Assembly (NCBI RefSeq): GCF_900156505.1
Contig: NZ_FTPR01000001.1
Span: 372,001 to 436,000, forward strand
DNA length: 64,000 nucleotides
Reading direction: 5' to 3'
Source of the DNA: Yoonia rosea
GTDB taxonomy: Bacteria; Pseudomonadota; Alphaproteobacteria; Rhodobacterales; Rhodobacteraceae
Of the stretch, positions 16,759 through 28,056 are shown in pieces (positions within the stretch are counted from its first letter, which is position 1; each line of letters begins with the position of its first letter). A program made the position numbers and the translations under genes. The notes under the pieces are model-generated. The model was not told the origin of the DNA. It saw nothing but the letters and a program-made list of their open reading frames with translations, and ran no database searches.

Positions 16759-18246
16759 CTAGAACTGCTGGTCTTCTCCTTGTTGCCAAGGTTTGACCAG
16801 ATTGCCGAACCGCGTGAACTCTGCGGTAAACGAAAGCTCGACCGTGCCGATCGGGCCGTGCCGTTGTTTACCCACAATAACCTCAGCTTTGCCGTGAAGG
16901 CTCGACATTTTTTCCTGCCAGGCCGCGATTGCTTCCATGTTGTGGTCTTCAGGTTTCTCACGCTCGACATAGTATTCACCACGGTAAACGAACATAACGA
17001 CATCTGCATCCTGCTCGATAGAGCCGGATTCGCGCAAGTCCGAAAGCTGTGGGCGCTTATCTTCACGGCTCTCAACTTGTCGTGACAGCTGCGACAGCGC
17101 GATGACAGGTATGTTCAATTCCTTGGCGATGGCCTTGAGGCCCATCGAGATTTCACCAATTTCCTGCACGCGGTTGTCGGACGTGCCGCGTACGAGTTGC
17201 AAGTAGTCCACGATCAACAGGTCAAGCCCATGTGTCCGCTTGAGCCGCCGCGCACGTGCCGCCAGTTGCGAAATCGGGATCGCGGCGGTGTCGTCGATAA
17301 ACAAAGGACAGGATTCAAGCTCTTTGGCGGCATCCACGAAGCGGCGGAATTCGCCTTCGGTCATGTCACCTTGCCGGATTTTATGCGATGATATCTCGGA
17401 GGCTTCCGCCAAGATACGCCCTGCAAGCTGTTCGGCGCTCATCTCGAGCGAGAAGAACCCGACGACGCCGCCATCAACCGCGCCTTCGCTGCCGTCCTGC
17501 AACTGGCCTTTGCGGTAGGCTTTGGCGACATTGTAAGCGATGTTGGTCGCAAGCGAGGTTTTACCCATCGAAGGGCGACCGGCAAGGATCAGAAGGTCGG
17601 ATTTGTGCAGGCCGCCGAGTTTCTTGTCCATATCCACAAGACCGGTCGAAATTCCCGCCAGCCCACCATCGCGTTGATAGGCGGTATTAGCGACATTCAC
17701 GGCCTCGGTGACGGCAGCAAGGAACGACTGAAAGCCCTTTTCCGACACACCCTGTTCGGCCAGCGAATAGAGCGCCTGTTCGGCTTCGACAATCTGTTCG
17801 CGGGGTTCGTGATCGACATCGACCTTGGCGGCCTTGTCGGTGATGTCACGGCCCAGTTTGATCAATTCGCGCCGTGTCGCCAGATCATAGATCATCTGCG
17901 CATAGTCGCGCGCGGCGAAGGCAGAAATCGCAGCCCCTGCAAGGCGGGCAAGATAGGGCGGGCCACCCAGTTCCTTCAGACCTTCGTCGTCTTCCATGAA
18001 CGCCTTGAGCGTCACAGGGCTGGCCAGCATGTTGCGGCCAATGCGCGTGGCGGCGGTTTCAAAGATGCGCGCATGAACCGGATCGTAGAAATGTTTGGGC
18101 CCAATGATTGACGCCACACGGTCAAACACATCGTTGTTGGTCAGAATAGCCCCCAGAAGCTGCTGTTCGGCTTCAATGGAGTGCGGCATCAAGTCGGCGT
18201 CGGCTTCTTGAACGCCGGAGGCATTAAAAGTTGTTATTTCATTCAT
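16759..18246 (-). CDS. dnaB: Replicative DNA helicase DnaB
   Basis: The hexameric 5'-3' helicase of the replication fork, 495 residues. The N-terminal domain (MPHSIEAEQQLLGAILTNN) is followed by a RecA-like motor with Walker A LAGRPSMGKTSLATNI near residue 225, DLLIVDYLQLV as Walker B, and the DnaB motif SQLSRQVE. Length and domain order are normal, with no intein. The intergenic region before it carries DnaA-box-like sequences. Confidence 0.97.
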   Translation of the reverse strand: MNEITTFNASGVQEADADLMPHSIEAEQQLLGAILTNNDVFDRVASIIGPKHFYDPVHARIFETAATRIGRNMLASPVTLKAFMEDDEGLKELGGPPYLARLAGAAISAFAARDYAQMIYDLATRRELIKLGRDITDKAAKVDVDHEPREQIVEAEQALYSLAEQGVSEKGFQSFLAAVTEAVNVANTAYQRDGGLAGISTGLVDMDKKLGGLHKSDLLILAGRPSMGKTSLATNIAYNVAKAYRKGQLQDGSEGAVDGGVVGFFSLEMSAEQLAGRILAEASEISSHKIRQGDMTEGEFRRFVDAAKELESCPLFIDDTAAIPISQLAARARRLKRTHGLDLLIVDYLQLVRGTSDNRVQEIGEISMGLKAIAKELNIPVIALSQLSRQVESREDKRPQLSDLRESGSIEQDADVVMFVYRGEYYVEREKPEDHNMEAIAAWQEKMSSLHGKAEVIVGKQRHGPIGTVELSFTAEFTRFGNLVKPWQQGEDQQF

Positions 18247-18310
18247 TGCTGCTCACCTGTTCCCGTGGGCGTCCTAGCAGTTCAGGCCTGCGCTACGCCA
18301 GCCAAATAGC

Positions 18311-18442
18311 TGTGGATACTCTCGGATAACTTTCCAAGAGCATCACGGATTATGCCGATTCGATCAACATGTAGCGCCAGTGCCATCACCGCCGTCAGGA
18401 TATGCGCCGATCCCTCTGCATTTTATACACAGCTGTGGAAAA
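18311..18442. promoter_or_regulatory. DnaA-box-like sites upstream of dnaB
   Basis: Three nonamers in the 200-base gap between pyrE and dnaB: TTATACACA at 18423-18431 and TGTGGAAAA (reverse TTTTCCACA) at 18434-18442, both matching TTWTNCACA, and TGTGGATAC at 18311-18319, with one mismatch. The pair at 18423-18442 is separated by only two bases and in opposite orientation. They could put dnaB under DnaA control. Confidence 0.45.
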
Positions 18443-18447
18443 GAAAA

Positions 18448-19116
18448 TTACGCGGGTGTCCAGCCGGCCGGATCTTTCAGATAGGCCTCGACCGCAGTGA
18501 GTGTCGCGTCGTCATAGGCGCCGCGCGCTTTGGCCTCGGCCAAGACATCCCACCATGTGCACAGCGAAATCAATTGCACGCCGTGGTCGGCCAGTGTTTG
18601 TTCCACGCCTTCGAAAATACCGTAGTAAAAGATCACGGCAGTCGCCGAGCAGGTCGCACCTGTCTCGCGGATCGCGTCTACGAAAGAGAGTTTCGAGCCA
18701 CCATCGGTGGTCAGGTCTTCAACCAGAATGACACGCTGGCCTTCGGTCATTACACCTTCGATCCGCGCGTTGCGCCCGTATCCTTTAGGTTTCTTGCGCA
18801 CATAGGTCATCGGCAGGGCCAGCCGTTCCGCCACCAGCGCCCCAAAGGGGATACCCGCTGTCTCACCGCCTGCGACGTTGTCAAAGGCCTCGAACCCGGC
18901 TTCGCGCATGATCGATACCGCCATGAAATCCATCAGCGTGGACCGGATGCGCGGGAAGGAAATCAGCTTGCGGCAATCCACGTATGTCGGGGCTTTTTTG
19001 CCCGAGGCATGGGTGAAAGGTTCGGACGCGTTGAAGTCAATCGCACCGATTTCAAGCAACATACCGGCGGTGAGGCGGGCGATCTCTTCTTTGGCGGGAA
19101 AAGAGGTGGGGATCAT
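18448..19116 (-). CDS. pyrE: Orotate phosphoribosyltransferase
   Basis: Pyrimidine synthesis enzyme that joins orotate to PRPP to make OMP. The 222-residue protein has the PRPP-binding motif [14 protein letters not shown] near residue 122 and the flexible loop [15 protein letters not shown], both diagnostic. It follows pyrC by 12 bases, so the two act as a pyrC-pyrE operon covering two steps of the pathway. Confidence 0.96.
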   Translation of the reverse strand: MIPTSFPAKEEIARLTAGMLLEIGAIDFNASEPFTHASGKKAPTYVDCRKLISFPRIRSTLMDFMAVSIMREAGFEAFDNVAGGETAGIPFGALVAERLALPMTYVRKKPKGYGRNARIEGVMTEGQRVILVEDLTTDGGSKLSFVDAIRETGATCSATAVIFYYGIFEGVEQTLADHGVQLISLCTWWDVLAEAKARGAYDDATLTAVEAYLKDPAGWTPA

Positions 19117-19128
19117 CGGGTGGCCTTT

Positions 19129-20181
19129 CTATTCTTCGACACGCCAGTGCAGGTCAAATCCGGGGTCAAAGACGGTCACAGGCCCGTCCTCGGTGTCGAT
19201 ATGGGCAGGATAGCTGACAGGATCGCCCTTGGTCAGGGTGATCGTGTCTTCGTTCGGTTTCAGGCCATAAAAGCGCGGGCCGTTGAGCGAGGCGAAATCT
19301 TCCAGCTTGTTGATTTTACCGGCTGCATCAAACACTTCGGCCAGACAGGACATAGTGTTTGGCGCGGTAAAGATGCCTGCACAGCCGCAAGACTGCAGTT
19401 TCAGCGCATCGGTATGGGGCGCGCTGTCAGTACCAAGGAAGAACCGTTTATCACCCGAAACGGCGGCCTGCACCAAGGCGATGCGGTGCGCTTCGCGTTT
19501 CGCGACCGGCAGGCAATAGAAATGCGGTTTGATCCCGCCCGCCAGAATATGGTTACGGTTGATAATCAGGTGATGGGTGGTGATTGTTGCGGCAAGGTTC
19601 TTGATGCTGTCACGTACGTAATCCACGGCATCTTGTGTCGTGACATGCTCCATCACGACCTTGAGGTCCGGCACCTTCTTGCGCAGGGGTTTCAGGACCT
19701 TGTCAATGAACGTCGCTTCGCGGTCGAAGATATCAATCTCGTGATCTGTCACCTCGCCGTGCACACAAAGCGGCATGCCGATCTCGGCCATGACCTCAAG
19801 CACAGGGCGTACTTTTTCAAAGTCGCGCACGCCAGAGGCCGAGTTTGTCGTCGCCCCTGCGGGATAGAGTTTCACTGCTGTCGCAATCCCTGCGGCGTGG
19901 GCTGCGCGCACATCTTCGGGGTCGGTCGCTTCGGTGAGGTAAAGCGTCATCAGCGGGGTGAAATTGGCCCCAGCGGGCATCGCAGCCAGAATCCGGTCGC
20001 GATAGGCGGCAGCATGTGCCGCGGTCACAACAGGCGGCACCAGATTTGGCATGATGATTGCGCGGGCGAAATGCCGTGCGGTTTCAGGCAAAACGGCCCG
20101 CAGCATGGCACCGTCACGCAGGTGCAAATGCCAGTCATCAGGGCGGCGGATGGTGAGGCGGGTCGGGTTTTTATCTGGCAT
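19129..20181 (-). CDS. pyrC: Dihydroorotase (class II)
   Basis: Zinc amidohydrolase converting carbamoyl-aspartate to dihydroorotate. It is 350 residues, the short bacterial PyrC type. Metal ligands are visible in [13 protein letters not shown] (HxH near residue 18), CVHGEV and VVMEHVTT (histidines near residues 140 and 177), with the carbamylated lysine likely in [12 protein letters not shown] and the aspartate in FLGTDSAPH. It lies immediately upstream of pyrE. Confidence 0.96.
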   Translation of the reverse strand: MPDKNPTRLTIRRPDDWHLHLRDGAMLRAVLPETARHFARAIIMPNLVPPVVTAAHAAAYRDRILAAMPAGANFTPLMTLYLTEATDPEDVRAAHAAGIATAVKLYPAGATTNSASGVRDFEKVRPVLEVMAEIGMPLCVHGEVTDHEIDIFDREATFIDKVLKPLRKKVPDLKVVMEHVTTQDAVDYVRDSIKNLAATITTHHLIINRNHILAGGIKPHFYCLPVAKREAHRIALVQAAVSGDKRFFLGTDSAPHTDALKLQSCGCAGIFTAPNTMSCLAEVFDAAGKINKLEDFASLNGPRFYGLKPNEDTITLTKGDPVSYPAHIDTEDGPVTVFDPGFDLHWRVEE

Positions 20182-20316
20182 GTTTTCCGATTACACCGTT
20201 GCGCCGCAGGACGCCATAGCCCTTTCGCACGCAAACCGCTTTCGTGAATGCCCTTGCACAGGCTGCGGCAATTCACGATATTTCGCCCCAAGACATGGGA
20301 TCACTGGAGAGACACG

Positions 20317-20604
20317 ATGCTTGGATTTCTGATTGCGGCAGCCGCCGGGTTTCTGACACCGCAGATTGAGGGCCCTGTCGCTGGTCCGATCGTGAAGACG
20401 CTTGAGGGCTATTTTGAAGTCACACTGGCGGAAAAACGTCTGATTGCTTTTATGGTGGCGCTACTTGGCGCGGCAATCATTGCTGCGGCTTTTGATAGCG
20501 GATCGGTCTTTGGAATCATCATCGGTGCAATCCTGGGTTATTTCGGCACGCGTATCTTCAATGTGCTGAAAAAGGTGATCGAAGGCCGCCACGACGCGGA
20601 CTAA
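20317..20604 (+). CDS. Small membrane protein, hypothetical
   Basis: A 95-residue protein from the ATG at 20317 (CTGGAGAGACACG upstream). It has hydrophobic segments at about residues 2-14, 42-58 and 62-78, and a charged end (KKVIEGRHDAD). The middle AFDSGSVFGIIIGAILGYFG looks like a helical hairpin. No family is recognised. A short perfect palindrome, GCTGCA-A-TGCAGC, follows at 20623-20635 without a T-tract. Confidence 0.65.
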   Translation: MLGFLIAAAAGFLTPQIEGPVAGPIVKTLEGYFEVTLAEKRLIAFMVALLGAAIIAAAFDSGSVFGIIIGAILGYFGTRIFNVLKKVIEGRHDAD

Positions 20605-20714
20605 ACACGCTGACATGCGTTTGCTGCAATGCAGCAATGCAGCTTTGGCTGTTTTCAAGGCTGATAGGGCGTCTATCTAGCGGGTGAGAAAATGATCCCG
20701 ATAGGATAGGCGTT

Positions 20715-20927
20715 ATGGCCCGACAGACACCCTCACAAACGGCACCAATGCCGTTCCTCGCTTTCTTTGGCGCCATCACAAACAGCGTGTCACGGCTCTT
20801 GGCCGCGCAAAACCGGTCTGCCCAAGTGCTTCGCTTGCAAAACCTCAGTGATGATGAATTGGCCGACATTGGTCTGAGCCGCGACATGATCCTGCGGCAT
20901 GTCTACCGCGACACCTATTACGTGTGA
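20715..20927 (+). CDS. DUF1127-domain small protein
   Basis: A 70-residue protein ending in LQNLSDDELADIGLSRDMILRHVY, the DUF1127 (YjiS-like) motif. The D-E-L-x-D-I-G-L-x-R core is invariant across alphaproteobacteria. Small DUF1127 proteins elsewhere have been tied to RNA turnover and to phosphate and carbon metabolism, but that work concerns particular members. Its last ten bases overlap the convergent gene at 20918. Confidence 0.85.
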   Translation: MARQTPSQTAPMPFLAFFGAITNSVSRLLAAQNRSAQVLRLQNLSDDELADIGLSRDMILRHVYRDTYYV

Positions 20928-21862
20928 ATATCCTCGGTCGGCGTGAGTTCCTCACGCTTGTCGATAAAGAACGCTTTGTGGCCGCGCCGGATCATGTATT
21001 CACAAACGATCAAGGCTAAGCGCGGATGACCCGTCACGATCAGACGGCGTACAAGCGCACGCACATAGGTCGGATCATAGCGCCGTGCGCGCAAAAGCCG
21101 CGTGAAACGGCGACGATCCAGCATATCGTCCATCGCCAGCTTGATGATCACGTCATGGATTCCCATCCGGTCAAACGCCTGATCGAGATCATCGCCCAGC
21201 AGCGGGCAGGGCAGGGCTGTCACTTGTGGCCGCCGAAAGAGTGCGGCGTGGCAGGCATCAAGCCGCTGGAACGGGTCGAAGGCGATAAAGACCTTGTCGG
21301 CGGCATCGATCATCTCGGGCGCATATCCATAGCGGTCATTGAAGCTTTTCTTGCGGGCGTGCTTATAGCGCGGGTCCCATCCGGCCAATTCCGCATCAAG
21401 TGTCGCTTGGGGACGCAGCGCGATGACCGTCGCGCCGGGGGCGGTGACGGAATAGGCTGCTGCGGCGTATGACGCTCCGCCGCCGCCGCCATGAAAAATC
21501 ATCTTTTCGAACTGGTCAAAAAAGCCCGCATCTACCAGGCGGTCAAAGAAATCATAAACGTGGTGATCGCGAAACCAGCCGTCCTTGAACGAAAACAGCG
21601 ACAGCAGCGACCAGCCTTCGTGACGGGTATAGGCAAAGCCGCGGGGTTCAGCATCGAGGTTGTTTTCGCGGACGAGTTGCGCGTTCTCAAAGGTGACCAA
21701 AAGCTTGTTGCCGGCCTCAAGAAAGCCTGCGCAATGCTCGCGTCCGAGCTGCTCAAAAAAACCGTGATCTTCGCAGAAATCGTCAAGACGACCCAGCCAA
21801 TCATTGGCGCTTAGGTCCGTCAAATTGATATCGATGGCTAACTGCCGGTCATTCATACTCAT
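20918..21862 (-). CDS. Unidentified protein with a possible alpha/beta-hydrolase-like core
   Basis: A 314-residue soluble protein that I recognise only as a type seen in marine Rhodobacterales, with no established function. A central stretch, FHGGGGGASYAAAAYSV, followed by the strand GATVIALRPQATLD, resembles a hydrolase nucleophile elbow (G-x-S-x-A) followed by a beta strand. The flanking GWDPRYKHARKKSFNDRYGYAPEM region is distinctive. The C-terminal third is helical and basic (RRRFTRLLRARRYDPTY). Automatic annotation may label such proteins as PAPS reductases, but no CysH motif is present. Confidence 0.6.
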   Translation of the reverse strand: MSMNDRQLAIDINLTDLSANDWLGRLDDFCEDHGFFEQLGREHCAGFLEAGNKLLVTFENAQLVRENNLDAEPRGFAYTRHEGWSLLSLFSFKDGWFRDHHVYDFFDRLVDAGFFDQFEKMIFHGGGGGASYAAAAYSVTAPGATVIALRPQATLDAELAGWDPRYKHARKKSFNDRYGYAPEMIDAADKVFIAFDPFQRLDACHAALFRRPQVTALPCPLLGDDLDQAFDRMGIHDVIIKLAMDDMLDRRRFTRLLRARRYDPTYVRALVRRLIVTGHPRLALIVCEYMIRRGHKAFFIDKREELTPTEDIHT

Positions 21863-21962
21863 AACTCCGGGGGCGGAACAACACCCGCCCCTGTCACCTG
21901 AGTATATACAAATTGGGCAGTAAAATAAGCAACAAAGACAGGTTTAATGTTGCGCTACTGGC

Positions 21963-23186
<1,224 letters not shown>

Positions 23187-23300
23187 TGTTCTTGCTCCCA
23201 ACTTGTTCCGCGCAGAGTAGGACGTCTGCACAGCGGGGGCAATGGACGGCTTGACGCGGCGGTGTGGGGATGCAGTTCTAAGGCGCGGGAGGATCATGGA

Positions 23301-24206
23301 ATGGCATTTGCAAATATTGACGAGGTGCAGGCCGCACTGGCCGCAGAAAACTATGTTTGCGGGCGGGCTCTGGCGACGGTGGTGTTTTTGAGCCTCAAGC
23401 TGGGCCGTCCATTGTTTCTTGAAGGCGAGGCGGGCACAGGCAAAACCGAGATCGCCAAGGTGATTGCGCAGGCTTTGGGCCGCCGTTTGATCCGTCTGCA
23501 ATGCTATGAGGGGTTGGATGCGTCTTCGGCGGTTTACGAGTGGAACTTTGCCGAACAGATGATCGCGATCCGCACCGCAGAAGCCTCGGGGGGAACAGAC
23601 CGCGATATGTTGAAATCGGAACTTTTCACCGAAGACTATCTGATTGAACGGCCGCTTTTACAGGCCATGCGCCCGCAACCCGGCGGCGCGCCTGTGCTTT
23701 TGATTGATGAAATCGACCGGACAGATGCCCCTTTCGAGGCCTTTTTGCTTGAGGCGCTCAGCGATTTTCAGGTCACAATCCCTGAACTCGGCACGGTCAC
23801 TGCGCCGGAACCGCCAATCGTGATCCTGACCTCGAACCGGACCCGCGAAGTGCATGATGCGCTGAAGAGGCGGTGTCTGTATCACTGGGTCGATTACCCC
23901 GATTTTGACCGTGAAATCGAAATTCTCCATGCCCGCGCACCCGAGGCCTCCGAGTCCCTGTCGCGCGAAATTGTGGCCTTCGTGCAGCGGTTGCGCGAAG
24001 AGGATCTGTTCAAGAAGCCCGGCGTTGCGGAAACGATAGACTGGGCCAAATGTTTGCTGGCTCTGGATGTGATTGACCTGTCACCTGCCACCATTGCCGA
24101 TACATTGGGGGCGATCCTGAAGTATCAGGACGATATCCAGAGGCTACAGGGGTCCGAGGCCAAACGTATCCTTGATGCCGCCAAGGCAGATCTGGAAAAG
24201 GCCTGA
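23301..24206 (+). CDS. MoxR-family AAA ATPase, CoxD-like
   Basis: A 301-residue AAA+ ATPase with Walker [17 protein letters not shown] near residue 40, Walker [20 protein letters not shown] near residue 130 and the sensor [22 protein letters not shown]. It starts the cox cluster and touches the CoxE-like gene by one base (TGATG). In Oligotropha, the MoxR-type CoxD and VWA-type CoxE mature the copper-molybdenum centre of CO dehydrogenase, so a chaperone role for the CoxL at 28127 is likely. A strong GGAGG precedes the start at 23301. Confidence 0.9.
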   Translation: MAFANIDEVQAALAAENYVCGRALATVVFLSLKLGRPLFLEGEAGTGKTEIAKVIAQALGRRLIRLQCYEGLDASSAVYEWNFAEQMIAIRTAEASGGTDRDMLKSELFTEDYLIERPLLQAMRPQPGGAPVLLIDEIDRTDAPFEAFLLEALSDFQVTIPELGTVTAPEPPIVILTSNRTREVHDALKRRCLYHWVDYPDFDREIEILHARAPEASESLSREIVAFVQRLREEDLFKKPGVAETIDWAKCLLALDVIDLSPATIADTLGAILKYQDDIQRLQGSEAKRILDAAKADLEKA

Positions 24207-25453
24207 TGGTCCAATACCCCACACTGACCCTGCCGGATGATCCCAAACTGGCGCAGAACATCACGCATTTCGCGCGTGCGCTGCGCCGCGCGGGGCTTTC
24301 GATTGGTACGGGGCGGGTGATTGATGCGATCGATGCGGTCAGTGCAGTGGGGTTCTCGCAAAAGCAGGATTTCTTTTGGACGTTGCATGCGTGTTTTGTC
24401 AGCAAACCTGAGGAACATCTGATCTTTACCCAGCTATTCCGGCTTTATTGGCGGGATCCCGAGTATCTTGAACACATGATGTCTTTCCTGCGCCCGATGG
24501 TGCGCGGCACACAGGAGGAACGCGCAGCCGCCCCCGCAGAGAAACGCGCGGCAGAGGCGCTGCTTGACGGGGAAGACCGCCCGCTGCCGCCGCAATCCGA
24601 CACCGATGATGAGATCGAAATTGACATTGATGCGACGCAAACCGCATCGGCTGAAGAACGGCTGCGGACACTGGATTTCGAACTGATGAGCAACGCGGAA
24701 ATGAACGCGGCAAAGGCGGTTCTGGCAAAGCTCTCCTTGCCTGTGCCGCCGGTCCTCAGCCGCAGGACTGCGCGGCTTCCGGGGACGTTACCCGACTGGC
24801 AGGGCACGATGCGACAGGCCATGCGCAAAGGCGGGGAAGTCACCGATTTTGCAACGAAACGGCGCAAGCTGCGATATCCGAACCTTGTTGTGCTTTGCGA
24901 TATATCCGGCTCGATGTCGCAATACTCGCGTGCCGTTTTGCAGTTCGTCCATGCGGTGTCGAACCGGCAGGGGCAGGGGTGGGCGCAGGTCCACGCATTT
25001 ACCTTTGGCACACGGCTGACAAACATCACCCGCCACTTGCGCAGGCGTGATGTGGACGCGGCACTTGCCGCTGCTGGGGCCGAGGCGCAGGATTGGCAAG
25101 GTGGCACACGGATCGGGGCCTGTTTGCATGACTTCAACCGCGACTGGTCGCGCCGTGTGGTCGGGCAGGGTGCGGTTGTACTGTTGATCACCGACGGGCT
25201 TGATCGTGACGCGGGCCACGATCTGGGCCGCGAAATGGAGCGTCTGCGGCTGTCCTCGCGCCAGTTGATCTGGTTAAACCCATTGCTGCGCTGGGACGGG
25301 TTTGCGCCCAAGGCCAAAGGGATCATGCAGATGCTGCCGCATTGTTCGAGTTTTCGCGCAGGCCACAATATCGCGTCGCTGGCAGGCTTGGCAGAGGCGT
25401 TGTCACGTCCTGATGATAGTGGCGAAAAAGCGCGCCTTTTGGCGCGATTGTGA
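24206..25453 (+). CDS. VWA-domain protein, CoxE-like
   Basis: A 415-residue partner of the MoxR ATPase. The N-terminal half is helical with an acidic, proline-rich linker (about residues 95-145). The C-terminal half holds a von Willebrand A domain with the metal-ion site LVVLCDISGSMSQYSR near residue 230 (DxSxS) and LLITDGLDRDAG near residue 330. MoxR/CoxE pairs act together as metal-cofactor insertion chaperones. It leads into xdhC after about 60 bases. Confidence 0.9.
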   Translation: MVQYPTLTLPDDPKLAQNITHFARALRRAGLSIGTGRVIDAIDAVSAVGFSQKQDFFWTLHACFVSKPEEHLIFTQLFRLYWRDPEYLEHMMSFLRPMVRGTQEERAAAPAEKRAAEALLDGEDRPLPPQSDTDDEIEIDIDATQTASAEERLRTLDFELMSNAEMNAAKAVLAKLSLPVPPVLSRRTARLPGTLPDWQGTMRQAMRKGGEVTDFATKRRKLRYPNLVVLCDISGSMSQYSRAVLQFVHAVSNRQGQGWAQVHAFTFGTRLTNITRHLRRRDVDAALAAAGAEAQDWQGGTRIGACLHDFNRDWSRRVVGQGAVVLLITDGLDRDAGHDLGREMERLRLSSRQLIWLNPLLRWDGFAPKAKGIMQMLPHCSSFRAGHNIASLAGLAEALSRPDDSGEKARLLARL

Positions 25454-25511
25454 TGCGGGGAGTGTTGAGCTGTGATAAAGCTGGCGACATGTGAACGAGG
25501 GTATGGGTACC

Positions 25512-26486
25512 ATGACAGATGACATCAATGACCTGCCGAAACTGGCGCTTGAATGGTACCGCGCAGGCCGTGGTGTGGCGATTGCGACAGTGGTGCAGAC
25601 CTGGGGGTCCGCGCCGCGCCCGGTGGGCAGCCAACTGGTGATTGATGCCGATGGCGCAATGGAGGGGTCTGTATCAGGGGGCTGCGTCGAAGGGGCCGTC
25701 ATCACCGAGGCGATTGATGCCATCGCGGACGGCGAACAGCGCTTGCTGAGCTTTGGCGTGAGCGATGATGAGGCTTTTGCTGTCGGTTTGGCCTGTGGCG
25801 GCGAGATCAAGGTTCTGATTGAACCCGTGGGCCCTGTGATGCCGGTTGATATTCTTGAACGGTTGGCCGATGCCCGCGCGGAGGCCAGTGCTGTCGTCTA
25901 TGTCACCGATATCATCGCAAGCCGCCCACGATTGCAGGCGGCGTGGACTTATCCGGACCGGCAGCGGACCGATACGTCAGGGATTGAAGAGGACGGGCGC
26001 ACCTTCGTGGCCGTGCATAACCCGCCTTTGCGTATGGTCATTGTCGGGGCTGTGCATATTGCCCAGCACCTGGTGCCTATGGCGCGGGCTTGCGGGTACC
26101 GGCCGGTCCTGATTGATCCGCGTCCGGCCTTTGGGTCACAGGCACGGTTTCCGGACGAAACGATCCTTGATGACTGGCCCGACGAGGCCCTGCGCGCGCT
26201 CAGGATTGATGCCCGCACGGCGGTAGTAACGCTCACCCATGATCCAAAGCTGGACGATCCCGCGATTGTGACGGTGCTCGAGTCAGAGGCTTTCTATCTG
26301 GGCTGCCTTGGATCGACGCGCACCCACGCAAAAAGGGTCACGCGTCTGAAAGAGGTGGGGTTCACCGATGAAGAGATCGGGCGCATCCATGCGCCGGTCG
26401 GGCTTGATCTGGGGGGGCGACAGCCTGCCGAAATTGCGGTGAGCATCATGGCAGAGGTCACGCAGGCCTTGCGGAAAAAATCGTGA
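25512..26486 (+). CDS. XdhC/CoxF-family molybdenum-hydroxylase maturation protein
   Basis: A 324-residue protein of the XdhC/CoxF/CoxI family, which binds molybdenum cofactor and helps sulfurate and insert it. Signatures are TVVQTWGSAPRPVGSQL at the N-terminus, EGSVSGGCVEGAV near residue 50 and GLACGGEIKVLIEP. A Rossmann-like C-terminal domain contains AFYLGCLGSTRTHAKR and a GLDLGGRQPAEIA end motif. The gene overlaps the next by four bases (GTGA). Confidence 0.9.
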   Translation: MTDDINDLPKLALEWYRAGRGVAIATVVQTWGSAPRPVGSQLVIDADGAMEGSVSGGCVEGAVITEAIDAIADGEQRLLSFGVSDDEAFAVGLACGGEIKVLIEPVGPVMPVDILERLADARAEASAVVYVTDIIASRPRLQAAWTYPDRQRTDTSGIEEDGRTFVAVHNPPLRMVIVGAVHIAQHLVPMARACGYRPVLIDPRPAFGSQARFPDETILDDWPDEALRALRIDARTAVVTLTHDPKLDDPAIVTVLESEAFYLGCLGSTRTHAKRVTRLKEVGFTDEEIGRIHAPVGLDLGGRQPAEIAVSIMAEVTQALRKKS

Positions 26487-27463
26487 AATTCGGACCTATC
26501 CCAACGCAAGAGGCGGCGGGTACCGTGCTGGCGCATTCCGTGCCGGTGAAGACGGGGGCGCTTCGCAAAGGGCAGGTTCTTTCTGATGCGGATATCGCCG
26601 CGTTGCTGGCGGCCGGACATCAGCAGATCATCGTGGCGCGCTACGATCTTCGTGATCTGGACGAGAACACCGCTGCAGCCCAACTTGCCGCAACGATTGC
26701 AGGCCCGGGGTTGCAGATCAGCAAGGCCGCGACGGGGCGTGTGAACCTTTTTGCAACGGGACCTGGGATTGTGCAGATCGACGCGGCGCGGATTGATGCC
26801 TGCAATGCCGTCAATCCCATGATCACGGTCGCCACACTGCCACCACTGCAGCGGGTCGAAGAGGGAATGATGGTCGCGACCATCAAGATTATTTCCTATG
26901 CTGTTCCTGCCGATGATATCACCACCGCCTGCGCTGTTGGGAACGGGGCATTGACCCTCTTGCCACCCCGCGTGACGACGGCAAGTTTGATTGAAACCGA
27001 CATTGGTAAACCGCCTGCAATCAAAGGGCGACGCGCGCTGGCGTCACGTTTGTCACGATTGGGCGTCACGCTGACCCCCCGCGTGATTGTGCCGCATGCG
27101 CAAACGCCCTTGGCGGAAGCCATCATGGGGGCGGAAGGTGAGGTGGTGTTCATCCTCACCGCCTCGGCGACATCGGACGTGAACGATGTGGGGCCGGCGG
27201 CGTTGCGGCAGGCGGGTGGCAAGGTCACGCAATTCGGGATGCCTGTTGATCCGGGGAACCTGTTATTCCTCGGAAACCATGGGGAAAAACCCGTTGTAGG
27301 CTTGCCTGGATGCGCGCGTTCGCCGGCCTTGAACGGGGCGGATTGGGTACTGGAGCGGGTGATCTGCGGTCGCAGCCCCACACCTGACGAATTTGCAAAG
27401 ATGGGCGTCGGTGGATTGCTCAAAGAAATCCCGTCCCGCCCCAAACCGCGTGCCATTCTCTAG
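26483..27463 (+). CDS. Molybdopterin-binding (MoCF/MoeA-like domain) protein
   Basis: A 326-residue protein starting with GTG inside the xdhC stop. The N-terminal part (residues 5-60) has the MoeA-like pattern AAGTVLAHSVPVKTGALRKGQVLSDADI. The C-terminal part holds a MogA/MoeA-type molybdopterin site: ILTASATSDVNDVGPAAL, then MPVDPGNLLFLG and PVVGLPGCARSPALNG. It probably handles or cytidylates molybdenum cofactor for the cox enzyme. A closer assignment (MocA-like partner) is inference; the family is clear. Confidence 0.85.
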   Translation: MKFGPIPTQEAAGTVLAHSVPVKTGALRKGQVLSDADIAALLAAGHQQIIVARYDLRDLDENTAAAQLAATIAGPGLQISKAATGRVNLFATGPGIVQIDAARIDACNAVNPMITVATLPPLQRVEEGMMVATIKIISYAVPADDITTACAVGNGALTLLPPRVTTASLIETDIGKPPAIKGRRALASRLSRLGVTLTPRVIVPHAQTPLAEAIMGAEGEVVFILTASATSDVNDVGPAALRQAGGKVTQFGMPVDPGNLLFLGNHGEKPVVGLPGCARSPALNGADWVLERVICGRSPTPDEFAKMGVGGLLKEIPSRPKPRAIL

Positions 27464-27569
27464 GTGCAAATCGCCGCTACTGTGCAGGTGCAGCGGAAGT
27501 AGGGTGTTCTCAAGTCTCGTTTGGCGTGTTTAACTCGTCCCAAAGCACATAAGTTTTTGGGAGGAAACA

Positions 27570-28055
27570 ATGGCGTCGGTAACTATGACCGTGAACGGAA
27601 AATCCGTGTCGGGTGAAGTGGAGGGCCGCACGTTGATGTCGGATTTCCTGCGCAACGACCTGCGACTGACAGGTACGCACGTGGGGTGTGACACATCTCA
27701 GTGCGGGGCCTGTGTGATCCATGTCAACGGCGAGGCGGTGAAAGCCTGTACGATGTTCGCGGTCGAAGCGGATGGAGCCGAGGTGGCGACCATCGAAGGG
27801 CAGGCGAATGCAGACGGATCGCTGAATGTGATCCAGCAGGCGTTTCAGGATCACCATGGATTGCAATGTGGTTTCTGCACGCCCGGAATGGTGATGTCTG
27901 CGGCGGCACTGCTGAAAGAGAACCCGACACCCACGGAACGTGAAGTCCGTGAATATCTGGAAGGCAACATCTGCCGCTGCACCGGATACCACAACATCGT
28001 CAAAGCGATCATGGCAGCATCCGGTCAGGATGTATCTGCCATCGCCGCCGAGTAA
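27570..28055 (+). CDS. coxS: CoxS-type [2Fe-2S] small subunit of a molybdenum hydroxylase
   Basis: A 161-residue iron-sulfur subunit. It has two [2Fe-2S] sites: the plant-type [16 protein letters not shown] with a later cysteine (residues 40-60), and a C-terminal four-helix motif with [12 protein letters not shown] and [17 protein letters not shown]. It passes electrons from the molybdenum site to the FAD subunit. It is first in the S-L-M order, which is the form II arrangement. Two tandem hairpins separate it from coxL. Confidence 0.95.
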   Translation: MASVTMTVNGKSVSGEVEGRTLMSDFLRNDLRLTGTHVGCDTSQCGACVIHVNGEAVKACTMFAVEADGAEVATIEGQANADGSLNVIQQAFQDHHGLQCGFCTPGMVMSAAALLKENPTPTEREVREYLEGNICRCTGYHNIVKAIMAASGQDVSAIAAE

Positions 28056-28056
28056 G

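Noticed and set aside
18352..20247. A 631-codon plus-strand frame across pyrE and pyrC
   Set aside because: It is antisense to two clear enzymes, has no domain or ribosome site, and is the usual GC-rich shadow frame.
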